A stretch of 64,000 nt of DNA, from IMG/VR virus record IMGVR_UViG_3300044999_000022, positions 22,835 to 86,834 of that record; one strand, 5' to 3'. Positions 26,601-33,926 of this stretch are shown in pieces. The notes beneath the pieces are model-generated. The model saw only the letters and a list, made by a program, of their open reading frames with translations. It did no database searches and was not told the origin of the DNA. Positions within the stretch are counted from its first letter, which is position 1; each line of letters starts with the position of its first letter. Both the position numbers and the translations under genes were made by a program. The DNA is from a virus.

Positions 26601-27031
26601 TTGGAAATTACGACCTTCGTCCGCAGGATGCTCTGAGCCGGCACGTTGCCCAAGGCTACGATATCCCTAACGCCTCGGTCCTTGAGTTCGGCCATTAGTC
26701 GCGGCCTGCACGCTGCGACTGCGGCAGCTGGTGGCTTGATATTCTCCCTCTTGTGGACGCATAGGCAGGCGTTTGTGATAAACGCCTTACTACGATCGAT
26801 GTGGTAGTACTGCAGTACCTTGTCCAGCAACCTACCAGATGCGCCGATAAACGGCTTGCCCAGCCGGATCTCGTTCTGACCCGGGTTCTGGCCCACAAAG
26901 GCAATGTCAGCCTTTACCGGACCGTATGAAGGGACGAAACCGTAATCGGGTCCATTAAGCGGGCAGCGCTCACAGACCGCTAGGGGATGCCGGCGCTGAA
27001 TCCCGGCATCCCCTTCGATAACTTCAGTCAT
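23630..27031 (-). CDS. polA: UDG-DNA polymerase I fusion carrying an intein
   Basis: 1133 residues. Residues 1-190 are a family-4-type uracil-DNA glycosylase domain: Cys20/Cys23, FVGQNPGQNE, TNACLC with Cys91, Cys108, and the HPAACLR motif. This is an Fe-S-type Cys arrangement. Residues ~205-234 and 499-640 form the 3'-5' exonuclease, with DIET motif at 226-229. The intein is residues 235-498. The polymerase domain follows: motif A DYGQIELRVL near 887, motif B RRNIVKCYVYGLAYG at 939-953, motif C IHDAL near 1060, with Ala in place of the usual Glu. UDG-Pol I fusions are known from SPO1-like phages. Confidence 0.92.
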   Translation of the reverse strand: MTEVIEGDAGIQRRHPLAVCERCPLNGPDYGFVPSYGPVKADIAFVGQNPGQNEIRLGKPFIGASGRLLDKVLQYYHIDRSKAFITNACLCVHKRENIKPPAAAVAACRPRLMAELKDRGVRDIVALGNVPAQSILRTKVVISNLRVGPYRENEFELPGVRIIPTFHPAACLRSASSFPSMATDIGKLVTKPPKWEAPYYTVWNTEKAALTAIAYMKKHFKRLTVDIETDLDKECLVPETKVLRRDLTWTDAGGLEVGDELVGFSADPITTMSPAIVESVGRITRQCYRVQTDRGSVVCSGLHRWPYKTRGPRGVDTKWRWGTTEDLAARFANPNSRCWGQQALPRPEYFIPFTSEPWEVNETRDGGYMAGFLDSEGCLSNPASNHPMLEFSQNVGPVADKVAQILKAHDLGNHYRGLNRLSGNPHESWSIGARWDILRTLGTFRPERLLRQAERVWHKRLNYDKARILSITPVGEREVVSLKTSTGTLIANGLLTHNSTFDHPNKYKILCIGMAWSRRHAIVFGQKACRYKSVRGALAEYLSGDGMELIFQNGKFDTAGLYAKGIRGLHVWHDTMYQSYVQDERPGIHGLKHQGVEKLGCPRWDEEIEQYLGRGKQRRYGTIPKPILYKYNAWDVAATFALDEYNMQLIRNDNYIEPVLPRADGQKWGLEQLHDFLCAAAENFMFTEYNGFAVDLKYNRELQREYRAELDRLEAIMDRTVGAINPRSPMQVKDALRQLGVQIPRKRNTKGEMAETTDAEALQIMLEREKRRPIDPRRLAGYVSNEGGTNQLGAEVVEVDPHSARPSVTFLETMLLHRKVAKLDGTYVSGLHKFLDHGRVYTTIQLHSTTTGRTSQKRPSLQVIPRGDKLRRQYKVANPDHLLGEFDYGQIELRVLTWLAQEPYFQEIFSDPSRDLFDELEPVIQPERSHRGIMSKKDRRNIVKCYVYGLAYGREAQSIADEFGLPVAEAQRGLQAFFKVIPRIVRFREEAKIQALSGRDLVTPFGRRRRFYLITDQNRKDIQNEACAFYPQSIASDICVQAFNWLRPKLKGTAWCRNTIHDALYWEFHRDNLDYVVKTVVETMQESAYSVMGDYVPIKVGADVGMNWGDLVSYEDWKGGKRPYPTTVELWRP
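25538..26329 (-). other. Intein with LAGLIDADG-type endonuclease inside exonuclease motif I region
   Basis: 264 residues. It starts with Cys235 (CLVPETKVLRRDLTW, block A) and contains the block-B-like GSVVCSGLHRW. It has one clear DOD motif (GYMAGFLDSEGCLS) and ends with REVVSLKTSTGTLIANGLLTHN (blocks F and G). The next host residue is Ser499. It interrupts the polymerase four residues after the DIETD exonuclease motif. Splicing rejoins DLDKE with STFDHP. Confidence 0.93.
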
Positions 27032-27087
27032 TCAGGCTCCTCGTGCGCGGCGTGGGAGCTCTTGGCCACACCCTCAGCGGCGGTCAT
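27028..27087 (-). CDS. Possible 19-residue ORF between two genes
   Basis: The ATG overlaps the upstream stop (ATGA) and the TGA overlaps the polymerase ATG. Its acidic C-terminal codons double as the polymerase ribosome site (gaggagcc). It may serve mainly as a translational coupler. The ribosome site for the ORF itself is weak. Confidence 0.3.
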   Translation of the reverse strand: MTAAEGVAKSSHAAHEEPE

Positions 27088-27284
27088 GCGAGGTCCACCG
27101 GAGCCGCATCGGTCGCGACGCGCTCTGTGGGCGCGTGAAAGAACCACTCCCAGCCGACGCTCGCGGTCTTGTTGGGACTGATGTCGCCGCGGATAATGAC
27201 GACGAAGCTACCAGGTAGCTGCTGCTGACCAACGATCTTTGCGGCCTCGCGCGCAATGGGCTCTAGTTCCTCGGCGATGTTCAT
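27084..27284 (-). CDS. Hypothetical protein
   Basis: 66 residues, coupled to its neighbours. An N-terminal helix (AEELEPIAREAAKIVG) is followed by a beta hairpin (SFVVIIRGD) and GWEWFFHAPTE. Unknown family. Confidence 0.6.
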   Translation of the reverse strand: MNIAEELEPIAREAAKIVGQQQLPGSFVVIIRGDISPNKTASVGWEWFFHAPTERVATDAAPVDLA

Positions 27285-27433
27285 TCCGTCAGCTCCTTGA
27301 TTGTGAAAAACTGGGCGGCGATCGGGATGGCCCAGTGCTGCTGGGCGTTTGGATTGAGGTCGATCGTGTACCCGTCGATCGGTTCGCTACGTTCGTCGCA
27401 GAACGTAATCAGTATCCGAGTCAATCCGTCCAC
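27281..27433 (-). CDS. Small hypothetical protein
   Basis: 50 residues from the GTG at 27433 with aagga upstream; the longer frame upstream is an overlap shadow. It contains TRILITFCDERSEPI and DLNPNAQQHW. It overlaps the next gene by four bases. Unknown function. Confidence 0.5.
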   Translation of the reverse strand: MDGLTRILITFCDERSEPIDGYTIDLNPNAQQHWAIPIAAQFFTIKELTE

Positions 27434-27906
27434 TTCCTTGTGTCCGGGATGGGGCCTGAGACGGGCCTGGAGTGCTGCTCGTCGGCGGAGGGGCGCCCCG
27501 GCATTGACTTGTTCGCTCCTCCGATGACGGCGGCCTCCCAACCGATGGCTCCGTAACCGGCAGTGTCGAGCCAGTTGTCGCGAACTTGTGGAGCGCCCAC
27601 GTTGCGCGCCTGCTTGAGGGCGATCTCGATGATCGCGTTGTCGAACGGCTCCAGCATCCTGCCGTCCGGGCCGCGATAGCCGAGTGCGTTGAGCTGATCG
27701 GTATGCCGCTTCATGACCTCGTATGGCTCACCATACTGGCCGTTGCGATCAGTACACGTAGCTGCGATCGCTCCATTGAGTAGTTCTTCTCGAGGAAGGC
27801 CTACAGGCTTTTCGACCCGTTCGACCCGTTCAGCAGCGCCCCCGCCGCCGGCGCCGACGGTCGGGTAACCGGGTCCGCCTTGATATACTACTCGTTCGTT
27901 CGCCAT
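27421..27906 (-). CDS. DUF6378/MazG-like protein
   Basis: 161 residues. A Gly-rich N-terminus is followed by a helical domain with RNGQYGEPYEVMKRHTDQLN, DNAIIEIALKQARN and DNWLDTAGYGAIGWEAAV. This is the pattern of the DUF6378 group of MazG-related all-alpha proteins that bind or cleave nucleotides. It lies directly downstream of the transglycosylase in the deazaguanine cluster and may police the nucleotide pool. The C-terminal ~35 residues are disordered. Confidence 0.65.
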   Translation of the reverse strand: MANERVVYQGGPGYPTVGAGGGGAAERVERVEKPVGLPREELLNGAIAATCTDRNGQYGEPYEVMKRHTDQLNALGYRGPDGRMLEPFDNAIIEIALKQARNVGAPQVRDNWLDTAGYGAIGWEAAVIGGANKSMPGRPSADEQHSRPVSGPIPDTRKWTD

Positions 27907-28733
27907 GGTCCACCTGCTAGCTCGTCTAGGAATTCGATGTTGTGTTCGATGAGTTGGCGCGTCTCGGTGCTGTACTCGTAGGGCGTGGTCTGGAAGAAGT
28001 TCGCCGGCCGAGGTACGCCTTGGGAACCTAGCAGGTCATGGCCTGCTAGCGCTGCAGTAAAGGGAGCTGCCGTATCCATACTGCGCACTAGGCCTTGACA
28101 GGCCGCCAGCTCTCCCGGCCAGTCATCATTATACCCGAGCAGGTGGATGTCGAACGCCGGACCGAACTCGTTCTTGGTCCAGCTTGCGAGGTCGTACCTA
28201 GCCATCGTGTCACCGACCGTCCTGGAGAATGCCCGGCCGATCGCGATGGTGCTAACTCGAGTGTCCGGACGCACGACAGCCATGGCCGCGATGTTTGTAA
28301 CGAAGGCACGAGCTTCCTCAACTGTCTTGCCGTGGGCGACTGCGGCGATCCTGATAACTGGCGGCGGTACCGCTCGGCGTCCCTGATAGAACGCCAACCG
28401 CTTCGTCTGGTACAGCGACAGGAAGAGATCGACCATTTCGAGCGTGATGACCGGGTTGTCGAGGACGTCCGGCGCGATGACCTCTGTAGCGTGGTACCGC
28501 TCGGCTAGGTCGACCAGGGAGTTCCCAGAGACCGATTCGGCCTCCCACGCGCCGTTGTCGAGAAGGCGGATCTCGGGAGTGAGATTCACCGTACGTGACT
28601 GGCTGTAGTACTTCCGGTAGTCCGCCTGCTGGCCGTCGCGTAGGCAGCCTGCAAGCATCATCTGGTATGGACGGCCACTGCAGTACCTACTCGCGAGGCA
28701 GCCGGGAGCTATGAGCGCAACCTGAATAGGCAT
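27888..28733 (-). CDS. dpdA: DpdA-like DNA 7-deazaguanine transglycosylase
   Basis: 281 residues from the ATG at 28733; the start is uncertain because the ribosome site is weak. It is a TIM-barrel TGT-like sequence: LLDNGAWEAE, EVIAPDVLDN, a conserved acidic and Gln/Gly-rich middle (KRLAFYQGRRAVPPPVIR), VSTIAIGR, then FDIHLLGYNDD. In phages such proteins exchange guanine in DNA for a 7-deazaguanine made by FolE-QueD-QueE. All three of those genes are in this window, two of them in the same unit. The family call is by motif pattern. Confidence 0.75.
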   Translation of the reverse strand: MPIQVALIAPGCLASRYCSGRPYQMMLAGCLRDGQQADYRKYYSQSRTVNLTPEIRLLDNGAWEAESVSGNSLVDLAERYHATEVIAPDVLDNPVITLEMVDLFLSLYQTKRLAFYQGRRAVPPPVIRIAAVAHGKTVEEARAFVTNIAAMAVVRPDTRVSTIAIGRAFSRTVGDTMARYDLASWTKNEFGPAFDIHLLGYNDDWPGELAACQGLVRSMDTAAPFTAALAGHDLLGSQGVPRPANFFQTTPYEYSTETRQLIEHNIEFLDELAGGPWRTNE

Positions 28734-29128
28734 AACAGAGTCGACGCCCACGTGACTGCGACGTTTGCGAGCTGCAGCAGCTCGTGCCGAAGGTTTACGC
28801 GGTCCTTGTCGTAGGTTAGACACTCGCCGACCTCACCGAACTCCTCCACGGCTGCTGCGAGACGACCGAAGTCGTCTATCTCGTTACCGTCGATTGACTT
28901 CTCGCCGTGCTTCCTCCGCATGAACTCGTGCTCGGCTCGCAGGTCGGCGTATGCGCTCTCGAGCGCGAGGTTAACGTGCTTCCTTCGGGGCAGCTCTTTA
29001 AGCGCTACTCGCTTGAGCTCTTCCCACTCGTCATTGGTAAGCACTAGTGTCGGGCCGCCGAGAACGGCTGTCAGAATGGACACGTGTCCACGCTCGTCGT
29101 GCCGTATGGACACTTCAGGCGTACTCAC
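28709..29128 (-). CDS. MazG-like nucleotide pyrophosphohydrolase
   Basis: 139 residues, GTG start overlapping the folE stop. The C-terminal half has AAAVEEFGEVGECL and LRHELLQLANVAVTWAST, the helix pair of MazG-like all-alpha NTP pyrophosphatases. The N-terminal half is an extra alpha/beta stretch (LVLTNDEWEELKRVAL). It may hydrolyse non-canonical or host nucleotides to support the deazaguanine pathway. Confidence 0.7.
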   Translation of the reverse strand: MSTPEVSIRHDERGHVSILTAVLGGPTLVLTNDEWEELKRVALKELPRRKHVNLALESAYADLRAEHEFMRRKHGEKSIDGNEIDDFGRLAAAVEEFGEVGECLTYDKDRVNLRHELLQLANVAVTWASTLLCLFRLRS

Positions 29129-29733
29129 ACGCCACCTCCTAGCAAGTTAAACAATTCGGTCTTGCAACCGTTGACATCGGCCTGGAAGATGCCGCGCATG
29201 GCGGACGTGATTGTTTCCGTACCATACGCTAGCGCTCCGCGTATCGTCATGCAGCTATGCTGTGCCTTCATGACGACTGCGACTCCCTTGGGATCTAGAA
29301 TGTCGTTCAGGGTATCGGCGATTGCGGACGTCAGTTCCTCCTGGTTTGTCAGCATTTTCGCTGAGGACTGGACTTGCCGAGCGAGTTTCGACAGGCCGGC
29401 GATGCGCCCGTCAGGGATGTACCCTATATGACACACCCCGCTAAACGGCGCGATGTGGTGGGCACACAGACTCGTGAACAGGATGTTCTTCTCAACAACC
29501 AACTCCTTGGAGTCTGACGTAAATGTTGTGAAGGTCCACTTCTCTTGTCCATTGGTCAGTTCCCTGACCATATCAACGAATCGCCGCGGTGTGTCTACCA
29601 TGTGAGGACTGGTCGGGTCGTATGCCTCGCCGCAGACCTTCTGCAGGAACATGTCGATAAGCACCTCAGGAGATGCTTCCCGGACTCCGAGACGCCATGG
29701 CTGCGCATTCGGGTGCTGAAAAGTATCAGTCAC
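29125..29733 (-). CDS. folE: GTP cyclohydrolase I
   Basis: 202 residues from the GTG at 29733 with ggaggcgatgag upstream. It has the FolE signature (LFTSLCAHHIAPF, GYIPDGRIAGLSKLAR) and the zinc site Cys90 with His92/93 plus a later Cys (QHSCMTIRG). It converts GTP to dihydroneopterin triphosphate, the first step towards 7-deazaguanine. It is overlapped at both ends by neighbouring genes in the modification cluster. Confidence 0.93.
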   Translation of the reverse strand: MTDTFQHPNAQPWRLGVREASPEVLIDMFLQKVCGEAYDPTSPHMVDTPRRFVDMVRELTNGQEKWTFTTFTSDSKELVVEKNILFTSLCAHHIAPFSGVCHIGYIPDGRIAGLSKLARQVQSSAKMLTNQEELTSAIADTLNDILDPKGVAVVMKAQHSCMTIRGALAYGTETITSAMRGIFQADVNGCKTELFNLLGGGV

Positions 29734-30074
29734 CTCATCGCCTCCATAACGTCTCCGACGTCGTGAGGGCCCTCGTTTACTACGCCGTACGGCGGGATGC
29801 CTGGAGTAGCCCACGCCTTCTTCCAGTTGTGCGCATCGGCATCTTGCCACCTCAAACGCGCCTGCTGGGCCTGCGACGACTGAACGACCTCGCGACTGAG
29901 GGCATACAGTCCCGCTGCCCGAATCGCCTTCGCGCGGCTTCGTGACCTGCGCCGACCGAGTGCCTCCTTCAGGTACGCTCGGTCGATCTCGGTCGGGCGC
30001 GCTGCGACAGCGCCTGCTCGCAGCTGGCGCTGGCGTCGTACGTTCTCTGCGCTCGATAGTCCGGCTTTTTTCAC
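29730..30074 (-). CDS. Basic hypothetical protein between queD and folE
   Basis: 114 residues from a GTG overlapping the queD stop (GTGA). The Arg-rich N-terminal half (RRQRQ, RRRSRSRAKA) suggests nucleic-acid binding. The C-terminal part is acidic. No family is recognised. Its place inside the deazaguanine cluster makes it a candidate accessory factor. Confidence 0.6.
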   Translation of the reverse strand: MKKAGLSSAENVRRQRQLRAGAVAARPTEIDRAYLKEALGRRRSRSRAKAIRAAGLYALSREVVQSSQAQQARLRWQDADAHNWKKAWATPGIPPYGVVNEGPHDVGDVMEAMR

Positions 30075-30580
30075 GGTATCACAGGGTCCTTCTTGATGAC
30101 GATTATGTCCTTGAGAATGGAATGGATCGCGATGTACATCCGCCGGCGGGCTTCGCTTGTGGGGGGCTCTTCTGCCAGGTCCTCCAAGGTAGCCATAACG
30201 CGATCGGAAACCGGAAGGTTTCCAGGCATCCACCATGCCCAGGTCTTCGGCGTCTCGCTAACTCCGACCGCAGTGACCTCTGGGTACATGTTGACGGCGA
30301 CCTCATAGATCGCGTGCGCCATGTTCTCTGCTGTCGGATTGCCAACGAACTGCTCTAGCTCGTTGATCAGCTCGTGGTCGAAGTTGAGATCTAGCCACTT
30401 CTTGAACTTGTCCAGCTCGCGGTAGTCCCGAACGAAGCCGACCTTGTTGAGGCCTTGTGATTCCAGGACGAGGCGTACGGTATAATTATGGCCGTGCATA
30501 CGGCTACATGGGTGGTCGTCCGGCAGTCCGTTTAGCTGATGGGCCGCGCTGAAGGTGAACTCTTTCTCTATACGATACAC
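30071..30580 (-). CDS. queD: 6-carboxytetrahydropterin synthase
   Basis: 169 residues from the GTG at 30580 with aggag upstream. The zinc ligands His14, His29 and His31 (SAAHQLNG, CSRMHGHNYTV) and catalytic Cys25 are present, followed by FVRDYRELDKF, LNFDHELINE and NPTAENMA. It makes 6-carboxy-tetrahydropterin, the second pathway step. The last ~45 residues extend beyond the usual ~120-residue fold. An in-frame Cys-rich extension of 67 codons lies upstream (see 30581-30781). Confidence 0.88.
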   Translation of the reverse strand: MYRIEKEFTFSAAHQLNGLPDDHPCSRMHGHNYTVRLVLESQGLNKVGFVRDYRELDKFKKWLDLNFDHELINELEQFVGNPTAENMAHAIYEVAVNMYPEVTAVGVSETPKTWAWWMPGNLPVSDRVMATLEDLAEEPPTSEARRRMYIAIHSILKDIIVIKKDPVIP

Positions 30581-30781
30581 GTAATGACTCCTAAAGTGAA
30601 GGCGGCAAGCGGGACCAGTCGCTCTCTGCTGGCAAACCCCTACCCTGCGCGCGGCCGCTCTCCAGTTACAACAGGACGTAAACTCCCGCTGACCGTGGGG
30701 GCGGCATCTGACAGGTACCGGTTTCGCCCGCTTCTTGCAGCGGTACGGTACTCTTGCTCTTACCTGCGACTTGGCCTTCAC
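30581..30781 (-). other. Cys-rich in-frame extension upstream of queD
   Basis: A frame open from a GTG at 30781 runs without a stop into queD. It encodes 67 residues with six Cys (YRCKKRAKPVPVRC, then FTSCCNWRAA, then GVC and PACRLH), spaced like a small zinc finger. No good ribosome site precedes the GTG. It may be untranslated leader, a zinc-finger fusion, or a decayed gene. Confidence 0.4.
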
Positions 30782-30793
30782 GACTAGATAGGG

Positions 30794-31342
30794 CTAGCCC
30801 GGAAGGAGGCTAGACTCCTTCGGGGTGGACCTGGTATGGCTGCCAGCTCCGGGGCCGGTCTTGTGCGCGGTGGCCTCGTCGTACGGGCTGAAGCCGCGGA
30901 GCTGGACCCACCGCTCTTCCAGGTCCGGCCACTTGTCCTTCTGCTTCTTGTCGACGGCGCGCCGGCCCATGAGCTGCTCGCCGAGGTAGAACTCCGGCTC
31001 GGTCGGGATGTCGAGCTCCTTGCCGTCCAGGCACTCCTCGTACTTGCCGATCGCCTTCAGGATCATGATGATCGTGTACAGCGCGCCCTTCGTGCCGGCC
31101 TCCTCGTCGGCGCCCCAGAGGCACGCGTTCGTGAAGTCCTTACGGTTCGCGAACTCCTGCCACGGTCCCGGCGTGTCCTGAACCGTGAACTCGAAGGCGA
31201 GCATCGGCTTGCCGAAGTTGTTGTCCGAACCGGACTCGGTGAGCTCGACGCCCGTGATGGCGAAGTGGTACTTGCCGATCGGAAGGGGTTCCCGATCGCC
31301 GGCCTGCTTCTCCTGCTCGGAGACGTTTACGCGGATACCCAT
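30794..31342 (-). CDS. DUF669-like single-stranded DNA-binding protein
   Basis: 182 residues from the ATG at 31342 with aaggagtaacagc upstream. The pattern PIGKYHFAITGVEL, KPMLAFEFTVQD, TIIMILKAIGKYEECLDGKEL and then a disordered Pro/Gly/Ser tail matches the DUF669/OB-fold ssDNA-binding proteins that accompany Sak4-type recombinases in phages. It would coat ssDNA in replication and recombination. Confidence 0.65.
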   Translation of the reverse strand: MGIRVNVSEQEKQAGDREPLPIGKYHFAITGVELTESGSDNNFGKPMLAFEFTVQDTPGPWQEFANRKDFTNACLWGADEEAGTKGALYTIIMILKAIGKYEECLDGKELDIPTEPEFYLGEQLMGRRAVDKKQKDKWPDLEERWVQLRGFSPYDEATAHKTGPGAGSHTRSTPKESSLLPG

Positions 31343-31346
31343 GCTG

Positions 31347-31646
31347 TTACTCCTTGCTTGCCTTTGCCGTTGTCTTGGGAACATAGTGCGGAGTGACTTG
31401 GATGTTGAGTGTGGTACCGTAGTGCCCGCCGGCGTGCCCGCTGGCGGTGATGTAGTACCGGTTCTCGTAGTCGGCCTGTACAGGAGTCAGATCATCTGCT
31501 CCGATGGCCGCGATCAGAAGGTCGGCAGCCTTCTTGCGAAGAGCGTCCGCGCGCGCATCGCTGGTGTCACTGTCGTGGTCCCGGCGATGCTCCAACTGGG
31601 CTACGACTTCATCGCGCGTCCCAGAGGCCGTGATGCTGAAACTCAC
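31347..31646 (-). CDS. Hypothetical alpha/beta protein
   Basis: 99 residues from a GTG overlapping the upstream stop. An N-terminal strand (SFSITASG) is followed by a helix (RADALRKKAADLLIAAI) and C-terminal strands (RYYITASGHAG, TLNIQVTP). The SITASG/ITASGHAG repeat suggests a small symmetric fold, common next to phage recombination genes. Function unknown. Confidence 0.65.
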   Translation of the reverse strand: MSFSITASGTRDEVVAQLEHRRDHDSDTSDARADALRKKAADLLIAAIGADDLTPVQADYENRYYITASGHAGGHYGTTLNIQVTPHYVPKTTAKASKE

Positions 31647-31858
31647 GGTGCTACTCCCTTGTCTGCCGTCGTTGATGTGTTGGTCTCCATCGGGATGCCG
31701 ATATGTGTCGTACTCCCGCCGGTGATCGTTGCCGAATGCACGTCGTGCCCCGCCTTGCAGAGCTTGCCCACGAACTCGCACAACAGGTTGTCCGCATCCT
31801 CGGGGAGCCCGTTGTGATGAACGCCGTGTCCGAGAATGTGGATGTCCCAGTGTCCCAT
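31643..31858 (-). CDS. His-rich small phage protein
   Basis: 71 residues, ribosome site ggaaggaggtgaagt. MGHWDIHILGHGVHHNGLPEDADN is a conserved-looking start, followed by LLCEFVGKLCKAGHDVHSATITGG. It resembles short conserved actinophage proteins of unknown function. The His cluster could bind metal. Confidence 0.65.
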   Translation of the reverse strand: MGHWDIHILGHGVHHNGLPEDADNLLCEFVGKLCKAGHDVHSATITGGSTTHIGIPMETNTSTTADKGVAP

Positions 31859-31878
31859 TTTACTTCACCTCCTTCCGT

Positions 31879-32736
31879 TCATGAGATAACTATGCCCTCG
31901 TACAACTCGTCCATTGACGAGTTAACAAGGACACGCTCGAAAGCGCCTGTCCTGCTCTTGGCCACGTACCCCTCGGTCAGGCCGGTAAGCAAGCAGCGCC
32001 TCTGGTCTGTGACGATCTTGGTCTTGCCTTCCGCCTGCTTGTCCTCTAGTACGTACAGATACAGTACGTTCGAGAACATTCCGGCTGCCTGGTTCTTCAG
32101 CTTACCGGGCAGGTCAGGATACGTCCACGTGATGCCGGCGTTGTTGCGCTCCGACGCCTCGTGACACACAAAGATGAAGTTGACGGGCAGGTCGCGAAAG
32201 GCTCGAATCATGCGACGCATCTGACTGATGGACTGGCCCCACTCGCGGACACTCGGCACGTCGATGTCGACTGGACCGCCTCCCGGCCGGCCAGTCTTCT
32301 CTAGATCGACCATGATGTCACGCATGGACAGCTTCTGCGCTTCAGTGCCGGTGTCGACTACTATCGTCTTAAATGGCAGTTCGCCGCCGGAGCCTATGAC
32401 GCGCTGGCATTCCGTCCAGACGTCCACGTACTGCTGGAACTCCCGTATGTGCATTGTTACTGCCTCGGGAGCCCACCGGCGCAGGGTGTCTAGCTCTGCG
32501 GCGTCGGGAACGGTATACAGTACCGGTGACATCGCAGGAACGCGGGCCGCAGTCGCGGCTAGCGCCGTCTTGCCCGCGCCCGGCTTGCCGTAGATCATGA
32601 TCTTGGCGTGGTGCGGACGCTCGGTTACTCGTGATACTGGAAAGCCGGCAAACTCTGGAGGGTTCCAGGTTCTCGCCAAGGCTTCTATGACGGCCTCGGC
32701 CTCGGCAGCCTTCTCTAGGTCATCCGCTGTTGTCAT
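31879..32736 (-). CDS. Sak4-like RecA-fold ATPase
   Basis: 285 residues. It has Walker A GKPGAGKTA (about 50-58), Walker B FKTIVVDTGT near 125, then VNFIFVCHEA (sensor-like). The compact RecA core with these motifs is typical of phage AAA_24/Sak4 single-strand annealing recombinases. It is flanked by a Cas4/RecB-like nuclease and a DUF669-like ssDNA-binding protein, which supports a recombination role. Confidence 0.8.
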   Translation of the reverse strand: MTTADDLEKAAEAEAVIEALARTWNPPEFAGFPVSRVTERPHHAKIMIYGKPGAGKTALAATAARVPAMSPVLYTVPDAAELDTLRRWAPEAVTMHIREFQQYVDVWTECQRVIGSGGELPFKTIVVDTGTEAQKLSMRDIMVDLEKTGRPGGGPVDIDVPSVREWGQSISQMRRMIRAFRDLPVNFIFVCHEASERNNAGITWTYPDLPGKLKNQAAGMFSNVLYLYVLEDKQAEGKTKIVTDQRRCLLTGLTEGYVAKSRTGAFERVLVNSSMDELYEGIVIS

Positions 32737-33926
32737 TGTCGTTGTCGTTTCCTTTCTACCTCATACCATGGAGGTGTTTGCACAAAACCTGCGCCCAGTT
32801 CACCCTGGAAGTCATGACCGGCGCGCTTGGCTAGGCACGGGCTGAGAAAGGCACATCGCCCGCAGCGCATGAGATTCGGGTGTGGACGAACGTTATCTGG
32901 GTCCATGTACAGGATCTCGTGCGTTGCCTGCATCAATTCCCGCCCGATGACGTCTATCTGAGCTGGTGTCTTGAAGATCTTGAACTGCCTGAAGTACTCT
33001 TTGCCTTCCTGCTGCAGCCAGTATAGGTAGGCGTCGTAGCGACCTTGCCTGAACCCGACCTTGTCCTTCTTGAAAGTGCGAAGGGCAGTATAGTAGTCCG
33101 TCAGCTGCAACTTGTTAACGCTGTATCCCCCGCCCTGCAGTAGCTTAGGCGGCTTCGGATAGGTCTTCCGGAACTGGTTGTAGATGGCCCCGCAGACCTG
33201 GATGTCCAATTGCCAGGCAGCCCACAGGTACATACCTAGCTGGGTATCTTGCTGCAAGTAGTCGATGTCTTCATAGGACAGTAGCTGGGCGGCGCTCTTG
33301 TGGTCAACTAGCCACAGACTACCTACCGGGTCCTCGAAGATAGCGTCGATACGGCAGCCGAAGACTACAGGCAGTCCTCTCCACTCATGGGGCGGAGCAA
33401 CTGAGACCCTGCCAGACTGGACGGCCTTTGACGCGACGATCTTCTCCAGCAGTGGCTCGTAGCGGTCCATGTACTTCTGCCAGCAGCGCATGCACCGGCA
33501 GCGCAGGTTCAGCTCTACTTGATACTCCTGCTCGACGACGATCGGTGTGAACAGCTCGAAGTCCAGACTACGAACGACGTTCACAAGCATGTTACGCCCT
33601 AGGCGGCGCCGCTCGGCATAGTCCTCAGCGTCTTGGGCGTCGAGGACGATCTTTCCTAGGCGGCCTAGGTACTCATCGATCTGAACGTTACACTCTTGCT
33701 GGAATACCTCCCAAGCGTCGTCCAACAATTGCTGCTTCGTGCGCTGGCGCCATACATGAGGATCGTAAACCTCTTTGAGCGCTAGATGCCATGCCCTACC
33801 GAACTCCAGCGGCTTTGGCGTCCTGATCGGCTCCCAGCCGTCCCGGTATTCCCAGGCCCACTCTTGCGGGCACTCATCAAGTCCACGTATCTCGGACGAG
33901 TGGATCTCGTGTACCAGCTCGTCCAC
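32733..33926 (-). CDS. Cas4/RecB-like PD-(D/E)XK nuclease with Fe-S cysteines
   Basis: 397 residues from the GTG at 33926 with ggaggagcac upstream. The nuclease core GCRIDAIFED then SLWLVDHKSA supplies the Asp and Asp-x-Lys residues. The C-terminal RCGRCAFLSPC is like the Fe-S Cys set of Cas4/AddB nucleases, with the early Cys33-region residue (DECPQEW) as a possible fourth ligand. An internal CRCMRCW adds a second Cys cluster, which is unusual. It probably processes DNA ends with the adjacent ATPase. Confidence 0.82.
   Translation of the reverse strand: MDELVHEIHSSEIRGLDECPQEWAWEYRDGWEPIRTPKPLEFGRAWHLALKEVYDPHVWRQRTKQQLLDDAWEVFQQECNVQIDEYLGRLGKIVLDAQDAEDYAERRRLGRNMLVNVVRSLDFELFTPIVVEQEYQVELNLRCRCMRCWQKYMDRYEPLLEKIVASKAVQSGRVSVAPPHEWRGLPVVFGCRIDAIFEDPVGSLWLVDHKSAAQLLSYEDIDYLQQDTQLGMYLWAAWQLDIQVCGAIYNQFRKTYPKPPKLLQGGGYSVNKLQLTDYYTALRTFKKDKVGFRQGRYDAYLYWLQQEGKEYFRQFKIFKTPAQIDVIGRELMQATHEILYMDPDNVRPHPNLMRCGRCAFLSPCLAKRAGHDFQGELGAGFVQTPPWYEVERKRQRQ

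Noticed and set aside
26984-27284. An attachment site or integrase near the polymerase
   Set aside because: No recombinase, repressor or direct-repeat core was found anywhere in the window.
28709-28823. Upstream start of the DpdA-like gene within the MazG-like gene
   Set aside because: The added 30 residues are basic low-complexity and overlap a better-supported gene, so the ATG at 28733 was preferred, with some doubt.
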